DNA of 64,000 nt, taken from Gigaspora margarita. Lineage: Eukaryota; Glomeromycota; Glomeromycetes; Diversisporales; Gigasporaceae. The stretch covers positions 24,149 through 88,148 of the forward strand of contig WTPW01000345.1 in the NCBI GenBank assembly GCA_009809945.1, read 5' to 3'. The position numbers and the translations under genes are program-made. The notes beneath the pieces were generated by a model. It saw only the letters and a program-made list of their open reading frames with translations. It did no database searches and was not told where the DNA came from. Position 1 is the stretch's first letter. Each line of letters begins with the position of its first letter. Shown one piece after another: positions 54,138-64,000 of the stretch.

Positions 54138-55126
54138 CGGGGTGTGGTGACTTAAAGAAGTTGATAAGTTGTCACCCCCAAGCGGCAGGTCTAGAGTTCA
54201 AATCCCACTGGCGACGGTTTGGAAAATAGATCTGTATTACAGTACTATTTCTCCTCGTTGGTCCTTTGGTACACTATCTTGAATGGGAGCTATCGGGCAC
54301 ACAAAATCCAAGAATCAGAAAATGGATACCCGTTTGGAAGTCCCGAGTAAGGAAGTAGCAAAGATCTTTGACGGTGCTAACTATAATTGGAGTATCAAAA
54401 ACTGGAGCCAGAGAACCGAACAACAAGACTCTCGAGAAGGGGGTCCACCAACCTGGCCATTGGAGTTGTACCGGAGGAAAAGAACATGCGTTTCGGCAGC
54501 ATGTACCAAGAAGAGGGAGTCCATTTGGCACTTAAAGCCGGGCCGACCAACCCTTCCGGGCTAACTGGTTTGGAAGTTTGGGGATACTGAGGAAGAACCG
54601 ATAGGAAGGTTGTAGTGGGTATCAGGATTGGAGTGAACCTTACAAGGGCAGAAGTAGGTAATGGTAGCGGTTTAATGGTTAGCCCTGACTGCAAGTATAT
54701 AGGTAAAGCTGTAGCATAAATTACCGAAGTGTAGGTAATACCTGTGTAGAACAGGGACTGCTCTACCAAGTGTGCTGTGAGGATAAACTAGTCCTAAGGG
54801 GATTCTGCGAGCATCCAGAACTGGTCTTGACTGACTTATGTAACAGAGAACTGTACCGGTGACACAAGGAGGATTTGGCAGGAGAAGCATAGATCAGAGG
54901 GTTTAAATAGGTAACCCTCTAGTTGGGTTGCAGGTATGGCAACCAGTGTAGAACCTTCGGGCGGACTACTTAAATTAAACAACCAAAAGTTGTACATGTA
55001 GCTTGTTGTACTCTCGTCTATATAACAAATGTCAGGGTGCCCCTGGAGGCACTTGTGATCTGACTTACTTGAATAAAAGCCTTTTCCCATAGCAGTAACT
55101 TTGACATAAAAAAACAAAAAAAAAAG
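54138..55126 (+). mobile_element. Long tRNA-headed SINE, copy 3 (989 bp, perfect TSD)
   Basis: Flanked by ACAAAATAGG (54128-54137 and 55127-55136). Head CGGGGTGTGGTGACTTAAAG, then B-box-like AGTTCAAATCCC at 54197-54208. The tail has TTGAATAAAAGCC (polyadenylation-like) and ends in A-runs (55108-55125). It is unusually long for a SINE. Open frames of 93-137 codons inside are in different frames in the other two copies and are not conserved, so I treat the element as non-coding. Confidence 0.88.
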
Positions 55127-55136
55127 ACAAAATAGG

Positions 55137-56375
55137 TCTTTTTCAAATATTAATTTTAGTGCCATCACTAGTTGTAACCCTATTTTGTCTAGTTTCAAAT
55201 AAAGAATATCTAAAGAAAAAGAGAAATTAGTACCAATAACAAGAAACAACTAGCAAAAAAAGAAAAAAAGGCTAGTACTTATTTAAAACTATACAATGAA
55301 GTCATAAAAACAAAGCTTAGCACCTATTTTTTCTAATAATGAATGAAGAAGCATCCAAAGAAAAAAGAAGTTAGTACCTATAACAAAAAAATAAAATAGC
55401 AAAAAAAAAATACTAATACTTATTCAAAAACTAGTTCAGTTCTATTTTGCATCTTAGCTCCTAGTTTCAAATAAAAAAATATCTGAAGAAAGAGAAAATT
55501 AGTGCTAGTGAAAAGAAAAAACCAACTAGCAAAGAAAAAAAAGGCCAGTACTTATTTAAAGATTAGCCCAGTCCCATTTCGCATTTTAGCCCAAAGAAGT
55601 TAAAGCAGTATTCTTATATAGTACTACCACTAATGCTTTTCATTCTCAAAACCAGGTTAATTAGTCAAAGTAGTATTTTTATAAAGCTAATTTCAAACAA
55701 AAGATCTAAAAAAAAAAGAAAAGTTAGTGACAGTAACAAAAAAGAAGAAAAAAAAAATAAATTGGTCAATACTTATCTAAAGTAGCCAAAAGAAAATTTA
55801 AAAAAAAATTAGTATTATGAAACGAAAAAAAATATAAATAAATTATTAAAAAAATAACAGATCTAGATCTAATCTAGATTGAAAGGCTAACCTGATAAAA
55901 CAGCACATTTTATATGATTGCCAATCTCAAAAATGATTGATTAATCATATAAAGATCACTATGGTGATAGGTTGCTATTTCAATTTTGCTTTAAAAATAT
56001 TATTATATATAAAATTTTATGCTGAACAAAGTTTATTTAGATAACAAAATAGGTTGTCTTAGTAAAAAAATAAGTTTACTATAGATTAAAATAAAAAATA
56101 CCAAATTATCTATATACAACTTTTTTTTATTAAGATAATTGATCTTAGGCTCATAAGTAAAGTTGTTTAGTATAAAATTTTATAACAATAATAAAAAATG
56201 AAAACTATTTATACAAGTATTTTACTAGTGAAAAATTAAATTAAACTTTTTACAAAAAAACTTTAAATTTTTTTTACAAAACTATAACTTAATTTTTTAC
56301 TAATAAAATGCTTGTAAAAAATAGTTTTTCTTCTTTATTATTGTTATAAAATTTAATACTAAACAAAATTAATAG
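55137..56375. repeat. Degenerate tandem repeat, about 130-bp unit, then MITE fragments
   Basis: Units beginning about 55150, 55300, 55440 and 55660 share TTTCAAATAAARAATATCTR, AAGAAAAAGAGAARTTAGTA, RCAAAAAAA and TACTTATTYAAA; another unit lies at 53815-53935, so SINE copy 3 inserted into this array. 55890-55985 is a GATTGATTAATCATATAAAG MITE fragment (cf. 40850-40925). 55990-56370 contains a fold-back with TTAGATAAC/AAGTAAAGTTGTTTAG pairs. Confidence 0.65.
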
Positions 56376-56694
56376 GAGTATTCATAAATAAAATTATACA
56401 AGAAGGAAAAGGGTTATACAAAATATAGTATAATGTTTTTTTTTTAATAAGTAGAGGAGTGATCAAAAAAATATAATATAATTTTTTTATAAAAATTTGT
56501 CTAAATTTTGATCCAGAGGTCCAAATTAAAAAATTGAATAATTTTAGTACCATTCAATTTGTCTTAAGAAGAGGAAATGAATAGTACCAAAATCATTTTA
56601 TTTGAATCACTGGATCAAGAGTTGTTAACAAAATACTATTGGACATATCTTTTTTTTTATAAAATTACTAGATAACCAATAATTTTTGTAAATA

Positions 56695-57876
56695 CTGTCT
56701 TCCTCCTCTATAATCACGCGGTTGGTTACAGCAAAAATGGTGATTATAAAGAGGTGTGATTATATAGTAATTACCCTATATAATCACATTTAATACTGTG
56801 GTTTATATTATGTGATTATATAGAAGTAAATATTATAATCACAAATAGTTGCTACATATAAAAGTCCAAATTGTACTAAGTGAATCAACTTTTATGCATT
56901 GAATAAAGTTGTTTGGAATAACAAATTACACATATGCTAAAAGTTTCATATAATTTGGACAAACTTTTATTAATTAATTTCTTTACTTTATGTTAGGCAA
57001 AAAAAAATGAATTATTTTTTTGTCCAACATATAATAAAAAAACAAATTAATAATAGTTTGTCAAGTTTGTCAAAATTCCAGAATATGTATAATTTGCATA
57101 TCAAACAGCTTTCTTAATATGTTAATCGATTTACTTACCATAGATTCCCGAAAATAAGCTACCTTTTTGTTTTGACCAAAAAACCCAAAAACTTATTTAC
57201 TCGAAAATAAGCTACTCCCACGATTGATAATAGTCACTACATAGTAAAGTCCAAATTTTACTATGTAAATCGATGATAATCCTTAAGTAAACTTATTAAG
57301 AAGATCAAAATACACATACAGTAAAATTTTTAGCAAAATTAAAGAACATTTTATTATTGAACTTTTGACTTTTACGTTCGACGATAAAAATAAATTTTTT
57401 AAAAAAATATATTTGACGAACATAAAAATTAAAAGTCAAATAATAAAAAATATTCCAATTTGGATAAAAATTTCAGAGTATATGCATTTAGATCTTCTGA
57501 ACAATTTTACTTAAGTGATTATAATCGATTTATTTAGTAGAAGTTGGACTTTACTATGTAGCAACTACTTGCGATCACTAAAAACTAAATTTAATTCAAA
57601 ATAAGCAAACTTCTGATTTTTTGCATAACAAAATATAGCTTACTTTCAGGAATCTATAGTAGTAAAATTTAGACTTTTATATATGATATTGTGATTATAT
57701 AAGAGTATTTTACTAATAAAAAAATCTCAAAAATCTTCTAAAGAATGTGATAGTGATTATAAGTTATTTGTGATTATATAAAGGTATTTTATATATAAAA
57801 AAAATGGTTGTTAAAATTTGTGTGATTATATAGAGGTTGTGACTATAAAGGAGGTAATTGTAGAGGAGGAAAACAG
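56695..57876. mobile_element. TA-flanked element, CTGTCTTCCTCCTC ends, copy 2 (1182 bp)
   Basis: Ends CTGTCTTCCTCCTCTATAAT and, on the other strand, CTGTTTTCCTCCTCTACAAT, flanked by TA (56693-56694, 57877-57878). It includes the fold-back unit 57235-57578. It lacks the two MITEs found in copy 1 (37097-38724) and so defines their empty sites. Confidence 0.9.
57235..57578. repeat. Fold-back unit, about 340 bp
   Basis: Left AGTCACTACATAGTAAAGTC pairs with right GACTTTACTATGTAGCAACT; inner AAGTCAAATAATAAAA pairs with TTTTATTATTGAACTTTTGA. Confidence 0.8.
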
Positions 57877-58111
57877 TAATTCTTGACCAAGTGATCTGAA
57901 TAAAATAATTTTAGTATTATTGGAATTGTCTTAAGAAACGAATCAAATAGTATCAAAATTATCCAAATTAGATTACTGTATCATAATATATTCAAGTTTT
58001 TGTAAAATTTTGTATATAAACATATGGATTTTAAATTTTTTTTTATATAGTTTAGAGGGGTCAAGAGCTAGTATATAGGGGTATATAACATTATTTATAG
58101 ATGCTTTCTAA

Positions 58112-58645
58112 TTAGCAATTATATTTTGAAGATATCTCTGCATCTACTAGCCAATTTTAATGATCTAATCACTATTAAATTTGTTATAATAAACTTTACA
58201 ACTATTAATTAATTGACAAGACTTATTAACTTAGTAAAAAAAATTTTTTTAGATGATCATGGCATTTCTGCTATAAGTGATTTACATAGTGATTTGTATT
58301 ATATTGCACTATAATTATTTTTCAGTTAATTTGCAAATTATTAATTAATTAATTAATTAGATTAATTGATTAATTGCATATTTGAAAAACCAATTGATTA
58401 ATTGTCAATTTAATTAACTATTTGATTAGGAATATATTATTAATTAGCTACTATACAAGTATGAAATAATGCTCTCCTGTGTATTAATTGATTGACCTGT
58501 GTATTATTTTGAGTACAAGCATGTGCATTATTTTGAAATAAAACTATTTTCAGAACCAAATATTTTTAATATAACGTGTATGCAACTTGCATCATGAGAT
58601 CTAAAAATATTGCTATATAAATATATATTTAAAAATTATAATAGG
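58112..58645. other. No gene recognised
   Basis: AT-rich with TAATTAAT-type words near 58340-58400. No coding or repeat structure assigned. Confidence 0.4.
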
Positions 58646-59125
58646 TCCTGTGGATCGATAACGTAGTAGTTGCGCTCCCAGGACATCGCCACTTCTTTAC
58701 ATAAGATCGCCAGTTCAAGTCCCACGAATGGCAAAAATTAACTATACATGATCATGTAAAGGACGACTTGAATTAGGATGCTAGGACCATGTTTGGATGG
58801 CTCAGCTACATCTCAGATTTGGCTTGATAAAGGCTCTTCAGACATTTCAGATAGATGTTGTATAACTTGCTCTAATGGGGTCTCGGTTCTTATCTGCTAC
58901 ATTCAGCCTCAGGGGTGAAAGACTTCTAAAAAATTTGGAATGAGGGTTGGAGTCTGGTCGAACTCATCCACTATTGGTGCTGGTTCCCTTTAAGAATTAC
59001 TTGGACAGTCCCAGTAAAATCTCCCAGTTGTAAATGGGTTAGCCGATTGAGTTCGGTTGGAAGAAATAGGTTGGCTTAATACCGGTTAGCCACGGTAGAA
59101 ATTAAAAATAGTAATAAATAAACAT
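58646..59125 (+). mobile_element. Probable second tRNA-derived SINE (about 480 bp)
   Basis: Distinctly less AT-rich block. Its head GGTCCTGTGGATCGATAACG and a B-box-like CCAGTTCAAGTCCC about 85 nt later resemble a tRNA gene with promoter boxes, followed by a unique body and an A-rich end (ATTAAAAATAGTAATAAATA). Flanking ATTTAAAAATTATAATA and ATTAAAAATAGTAATA may be a degraded TSD. No second copy in the window. Confidence 0.55.
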
Positions 59126-59954
59126 ATGTAGATCGTTACAAATATAGAAAAAGATGTAGGGCCTAGTTGGATCCCATGATTAATGACCTTAATAAAATTG
59201 CCGCCAACATTGTGGCTTCAGGTATATGCCCGAAGAAATTTAAAAAAAAAAATTATAATGGTAACAAAATGATAAATCATTAAGGGTAGAGTGAACGTAG
59301 ATCAATTTTCATATAATTTACGAGGTACAAAAAAATTTTATATAGAAAGCAAAAATATGCTTCTAATAAAACTTTTCAAGATTATAGCTAGTATTTTCCA
59401 AAATTTTGTGGTATATAATTTGAAGTCTCCTATTTGTTATAGTAAAATTTTAAACACTATATCATTTAAAAAAAATCTACCGTTGTATATTGGTAAAAAA
59501 ACTTAGATGATCCCAAATTTCTTTAGATTGCACAAAAATTGCTAATTCTAATTGGTTGAATTATTGTTGTTTACAACCCTGATTGGTCGATCACCTGATT
59601 TCATATGATTACAGCGTGATCTTTATTAAAAATGATCTATGTTTACCCTACCCTTAAAGCATTTAAAAATCAAAATTACTACAAATTACCATCAGTAATC
59701 ATTGCCGTTTATACAATCGGCATATAATTTAAGTTTTTTTTTATTTGTACAACTCAGTATATATTTTGTTTTTTTTCTCTTATCACTAATTGGTTTTCTT
59801 TTTAGTTTTTTGGTGGCTATTATTGTCTTTGATATTGTTTCTGGTATTATTGTTAGTATCATTGCTAGTGTTATTTTTTTTTATTGTTAGTGTTGTAGTT
59901 GGTATCATTTTTTTTCATCATTGGTGTCATTTTCTTTTATTATTAGTGACATTC
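59126..59954. other. No gene recognised; MITE fragment and GTTAGTATCATT repeat
   Basis: 59575-59600 carries CTGATTGGTCGATCACCTGA, a fragment of the GATTGGTCGATCA MITE group. 59815-59955 is a degenerate 12-bp repeat (TTGTTAGTATCA). A 71-codon frame at 59291-59506 has no recognised motif. Confidence 0.5.
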
Positions 59955-61024
59955 ATACCAGTCAGCCGATATGCCACATGAAAATTTTTTACATATAAAA
60001 TTTATAAAAAAAACATATAAAATTACTATAAGCTTTGATTTTATAATGTTTTTTCCCCTACATATTAACTTAAAATTAAATTTTTCGGGAATATAGAACA
60101 AGAGGAGAAGAAAAAATTGAGCTTAAAAATCAGATTAAAATTTTGTCGATTTTGCACAAAACGAAAATTTAAGTTCGCTAAAAACAAATATTTACCGATT
60201 TTAAGATGAGATGCATATGTAAAAACATGCTCTGAACAACTTTACTTAGGCGACGAAAGTAGGTTACCTTGTAAGAAAAGTGGGTTATCTATGTTCTAAA
60301 GTTAAAATTTATCATTTTTCTTAATTGAACATTTTTTTCTTATTAGGTAACCTCCTTTGGGCTCTTAAGCAAAGTTGTTCGGCATGTAATTTTACATCAC
60401 ATTTGAGATTGAATCGCGCTTTTCAGATGTTTTCTAAGTGAAAAATGGGGTTAAAGTTAGAAAAAAATTTTTTTTCTAAAAAATTTTTTTAGAAAAAACA
60501 TTTTTTTCTAACTTTAACCCCATTTTTCACTTAGAAAACGTCTGAAAAGCGCGATTCAATCTCAAATGTGATGTAAAATTACATGCTGAACAACTTTGCT
60601 TAAGAGCCCAAAGGAGGTACCTAATAAGGAAAAAATGTTCAATTAAGAAAAACGATAAATTTTAACTTTAGTACATAGATAACCCACTTTTCTTACAAGG
60701 TAACCTACTTCCATCGCCTAAGTAAAGTTGTTCAGAGCATGTTTTTACATATGCTTCTTATTTTAAAATTGGTAAATATTTGTTTTTAGCAAACTTAAAT
60801 TTTCGTTTTGTGCAAAATCAGCAAAATTTTAATCTGATTTTTAAGCTCAATTTTTTCTTCTCCTCTTGTTCTATATTCCCGAAAAATTTAATTTTAAGTT
60901 AATATATAGGGGAAGAAACATCATAAAATCAAAGCTTATAGTAATTTTATATGTTTTTTTTATAAATTTATATATAACATAAAACTCAGTCATAAATAGT
61001 ATGACAAATCGGTTGACTGATACT
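59955..61024. mobile_element. 1.07-kb near-perfect palindrome (fold-back element)
   Basis: Arms of about 520 bp run from CAGTCAGCCGATATGCCAC (59960) to the centre near 60490 and back to TATGACAAATCGGTTGACTG (61019). Sample pairs: GGTAACCTCCTTTGGGCTCT with AGAGCCCAAAGGAGGTACCT; AACTTTAACCCCATTTTTCA with its exact complement; CGGGAATATAGAACAAGAGG with CCTCTTGTTCTATATTCCCG. ATAC flanks both ends. No coding capacity. The high arm identity suggests recent origin or arm-to-arm conversion. Confidence 0.9.
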
Positions 61025-61025
61025 G

Positions 61026-61366
61026 GTATCTCTTTCGCTATTGGTGTCAACCTTTTGATATCTTTCGTCCTAGTAGGGATGTTAAGTGGTTTGTTCAGTT
61101 CAGTTCTGGTTCAGTCTCAAGAAGTTCAAAAAAAAAACAAACTGAACTAAAGTTCATGAACTTAAAGTTCAAACTTGAATTTGAACTTGAGTTCATCAAC
61201 TCAAAGCATAAACTTCAGATTAGCTTTAAGTTCAAGCTCAAGTTTATGAACTAAGTTTATTTTATTTATTACTTTATTAAATATATACAATATATACTTA
61301 GATGTACTAAATATAATAAATGATATTGTACCAATAAAAATCTGTACTTTTACAAAATTTTAGCTA
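61026..61366. other. hAT-like fragment with GTTCAAACTTGAAC words
   Basis: TAGGGATGTTAAGTGGTTTG at 61074 resembles a hAT terminus, followed by imperfect GTTCAAACTTGAATTTGAAC palindromes to about 61260. No opposite end or TSD found. Confidence 0.45.
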
Positions 61367-61599
61367 TATAAGGTGAATAGGGGTAATTTGGCGAAGTTAA
61401 CAATTCTGTTAGGTAAACTTTTTATTAACAGCACCATAGTAAAAAATTTACACCCGTGATGAAACTATACTATATTTAGAATATATCTATTAAAAAAAAA
61501 AAAAGGTATGACAAAAATCAAAATCGGTAAAATCACCACTTTACATGCAGTACCAAAAAATAGAAATTTAGGATCAAAGGGATAATTTGGCGAATTTTG

Positions 61600-63420
61600 C
61601 TTACTAATATAAAAAAAAATTTTTACTTTTTTTTTTTTTTCTTTAGCATTCTCCCTATTTCCGGGAGTCTTCTGGACTTGCTTTCCTTTTTTTTGGGCCA
61701 AATGCAGTTCCTGTTCAGCTTTTTTTTGGGTTTTTGCCTCTTCTCATTCGACTTTTCTTTGGGCTGCTACTTCTTTTTTTCGCCTTGCTTTTTCAAATTT
61801 ACGTTCTGCTTCTGTGTTTAACTCTTCTAATTGGCGCCAACTTTCTTTGCTAGTGAGAAGCTGAGAAAAAGTAAGTGCTTTTTTTTTTTTCTTGGAGGAG
61901 GTTGATCAGATCCGGTCTGATCTTCTATAGTTGGTTGTGAACTTACTGCTGGAATGCGAGGAGCCGGATACTTAAAAACCAAACGTAAAGAGCAAGTCCC
62001 AGGATTTTTGTAAGTATCTAGCTCCTCTTTGGCTATAAAAAGTTAAGATCTTAATAAATCATTTTCATTTTTAAGCATTATATTTTCTTTTGCTAGTCAG
62101 TCAAGATTCAAGCGAGTGGAATAAAAATAATTCGAGTTAGTAGATATTTGAGGCGATGAAGAAGATGGTTCAGCTGGTATGAGAGATTGACTATATGAAG
62201 GTGAGATATTGAACTGTTCGGTTACTAATGATGGGTTTAGACAGTCAAGACTAATGGCATTTGGGTCAAATAGCCAAATTCCCGTCGCTTTATAGGCGTT
62301 ACAAATCGCTTTTGGTATATAAGTTTCAAGGAAGGTGGAACCAAAAACTCTTGCAAAGGTTCGTTTTGTTACTATCATACCATTAGTTTCTCTACTGTAT
62401 TTTTCACAACCTTTGCTATATCCTTTTTTTAGTGCTGCGAAAGGAATTTCTGATGGCTGCAAAACATGGGTCGTATGGGGTAGAAGGGCATAAAGAAGAA
62501 TGCCATTGTTACGACAAAAGTCAACAGATGTATAATTGATATGACTTTTGTGACCATTTAACATTAGTAATACTGGGCGGGTAGGAGGAATCGAACGAAT
62601 AAAATGATCAAGGTACATTTTAAATAATTCTTCACGCATGTACCTTGTACTTGTAAAATCCATTACGGTTCCTGGTGGTGCACCTTCAAGTAAACCAGAA
62701 ATTGTACGGACACCTTTATAAATAATCAAAGGCAGAATATAAGTTCCAGCTACTGAAATTGTAGGCACAACTGAAATATGTTCTTGCGAATTTCCATGTG
62801 CAATTTTGTGCACTTGACGTGAGCCTTTTTTTGCTAAAACCTTTTCTAATGCAGGCACAATGCCGAACCTAGTCTTATCCATATTCCATATTTGTGCCGC
62901 ATTAAGAGAATTTTCACTGATAATTTGGTTAAGTTTTTTAAAATGATCATTGACTATAGTTTTATTTACTTTTTGTGCTCTTGCTTCTGATAATTGTTGA
63001 GGAACACGAAAGGATAAATCTAGGTGGTCCCTCATAAAACGTTCCCACCAGTCTTGACCTGGCCCATTTTCCCCAAAAGGATGCGATCGCTTATTTAATT
63101 TCATAATTTCTATTACGCAATAATTGACTCAGTTTTTGTTAAGCCAAACCCGAGCTTTTGCATGTTAATGCAATAGCCAACTAATTGATTTTATTCATGA
63201 CTGGTAAGAACGTTAGGTGCACCTGGACGTTTAGGAGGATACCATTACTTACTGCACGTCAAAGAGTGATTTCTGAAAGACCAAAGACTTTTGCCAAACT
63301 ATTTATACTTGGAGGTTTGGACCCAGGAGGACAATCATTTAATTTTTTAAGCGCAGCGTTGATTGCCTCACCTCTTTTATCAGAAGATTGTCTCATGTTC
63401 GAATTAATTTTTTCGAAGTA
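61600..63420 (-). pseudogene. pogo/Tigger-like DDE transposase, decayed
   Basis: N-terminal helix-turn-helix: from Met 63420 AINAALKKLNDC..SINSLAKVFGLSEITL, then TGA, then GAPNVLT and GYCINMQKLGFGLTKT in another frame, matching the psq/CENP-B-type DNA-binding region. The long open part (63104-62097, 335 codons) has DWWERFMRDH, IWNMDKTRFG, LLMLNGHKSHIN and THVLQPSEIPFAALKKGY. In active relatives these read NMDETGF, DGHxSH and LQPLDV; the second Asp is Asn here and the third is replaced, so catalysis is lost. The C-terminus continues after a stop to about 61610 as a Lys/Glu-rich coil (SKESWRQLEELNTEAERKFE). DDE enzymes of this group cut and paste DNA at TA. Confidence 0.88.
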
Positions 63421-63616
63421 AAAATTTATTAATTTTTTGAAGTAATAAAAATTTATAAGATAAACCGTAAATAACGTGATGCGTGAAAATTTACCGGGTA
63501 TTTATTATTGTGTATAGAAGTTGTAGTAACATCGGTTGCATGATATCGTTCGCGTATCAAATCAAAGTGCACATATTTGTCACGATGTAAGTTAAAACGA
63601 AATTCATGTATATGTT

Positions 63617-63811
63617 ATAAATAGGTGTAATTTGGTGAATTGGAAATAATCGAAGATATATCGTAATCCCGTAATGGATCTGAACGATTTTTTACTATTC
63701 GAATCCTCTCAATGAGAGGATTTGAATGGTATAAAAATTGCTCAGATCTGATCACTAGATCACGATATATCTTCAATTATTCCCAATTCGCCAAATTATT
63801 CCTATTTACCT
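63617..63811. repeat. Subterminal hairpin of the pogo-like element with a hairpin module
   Basis: AATAGGTGTAATTTGGTGAA pairs with TTCGCCAAATTATTCCTATT, GAAGATATATCG pairs with CGATATATCTTC, and the centre (63663-63768) is a TTCGAATCCTCTCAATGAGAGGATT hairpin of the GGTACC module type with GGTATAAAA in place of GGTACCAAA. It could be a MITE derived from the transposon. Confidence 0.8.
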
Positions 63812-63815
63812 TATA

Positions 63816-64000
63816 ATTTTTTTTATTTATTTATTTTTTTATTTTTTTTTTTAACTTTTTTTATATTATTTTTTAATTAAACTTTTTTTGATGTTTTCGA
63901 TTTTTTAAATTTTTTTTCTTTATTTTTTACTTTTTAATTTTTTTTCTTTCTTTATTTTTTTATTTTTTAATTTTTATTTTTTTTTTATTCCATATTCACT
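63816..64000. repeat. T-rich low-complexity tract
   Basis: Repeated TTTTTTATTTTTTAA words to the window end. Confidence 0.9.

Larger units (their letters stand above)
56376..58111 (+). mobile_element. Multi-hairpin MITE, ATAACGTTAT family, copy 4 (split)
   Basis: 56376-56694 and 57877-58111 together make one member: ends TAGGAGTATTCATAAATAAA and ACATTATTTATAGATGC, modules at 56507-56608 and 57888-57980. The part between is an inserted TA element. Confidence 0.8.
61369..63813 (-). mobile_element. pogo/Tigger-like DNA transposon, 2.4 kb
   Basis: Ends TAAGGTGAATAGGGGTAATT then TGGCGAA and, on the other strand, TAAGGTAAATAGGAATAATT then TGGCGAA, flanked by TA (61367-61368, 63814-63815). It encloses a minus-strand transposase. 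An additional TAATTTGGCGAA copy lies inside at 61586, and a 195-bp hairpin at the transposase 5 prime side (63617-63811). Confidence 0.82.

Noticed and set aside
54274..55249. Open frames of 70-137 codons inside SINE copy 3
   Set aside because: The equivalent frames are interrupted in the copies at 11762 and 34227; no protein motif.
58646..58740. A genuine tRNA gene
   Set aside because: The B-box is about 85 nt from the start and the arms do not fold into a complete cloverleaf by eye; a SINE head fits better.

Overview
The window is eukaryotic, very AT-rich and built almost entirely of transposable elements and their remains. No tRNA, rRNA or intact housekeeping gene is visible. Sel1-like repeat proteins with the motif NVGYCY..GIGVEKDEHKAFIYYQKSAEMG, GT-AG introns, LINEs, pogo/hAT/Harbinger-type DNA elements and the extreme AT content together suggest a fungus, most likely an arbuscular mycorrhizal one (Glomeromycotina). 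That placement is inference from style, not a search. There are two assembly gaps (33771-34226 and 49880-50594).

Layout. 1-3950: a LINE on the minus strand (LINE A), with ORF1 (CCHC zinc knuckle) and ORF2 (endonuclease, start of reverse transcriptase), ORF2 broken by two hAT-type MITEs whose 8-bp target duplications allow an exact reading of the original gene. 4345-9334: a second decayed minus-strand LINE (LINE B: RT, RNase H, C-terminal Cys/His region), cut by a nested pair of hAT-like elements and by another copy of the same 280-bp MITE. 9337-29390: nested MITEs, fold-back elements and retroposons, including a 1.8-kb TA-flanked family, a 1-kb tRNA-headed SINE, a 1.1-kb palindrome present twice, and a satellite of about 30 bp. 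29588-30650: a processed retrocopy of an unknown transcript (poly(A), AATAAA, 16-bp TSD). 30720-45030: more MITEs, another interrupted 1.8-kb element, and two copies of a TA-flanked element that act as mutual empty sites. 45030-53777: a 1.8-kb element into which a 6.84-kb TIR element (46699-53535, 7-bp TSD) has inserted. 54138-61300: SINEs, tandem repeats, nested MITEs and a 1.06-kb palindrome. 61369-63813: a pogo/Tigger-like transposon with a decayed transposase.

The most interesting unit is the 6.84-kb element. Between 27-30-bp inverted repeats it carries a Sel1-repeat gene (present twice around an assembly gap), a divergently oriented pseudogene of a nitrobindin-like (THAP4 C-terminal/DUF1794) heme-binding protein with a recognisable 91-bp intron, and a satellite array, but no visible transposase. 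A related right end with the same satellite lies at 21280-21893. This looks like a cargo-carrying non-autonomous element that spreads Sel1 genes. A second general signal is an approximately 85-100-nt hairpin module (core GATTTTGGTACCATTCG) that recurs about 18 times inside several otherwise unrelated MITE families.
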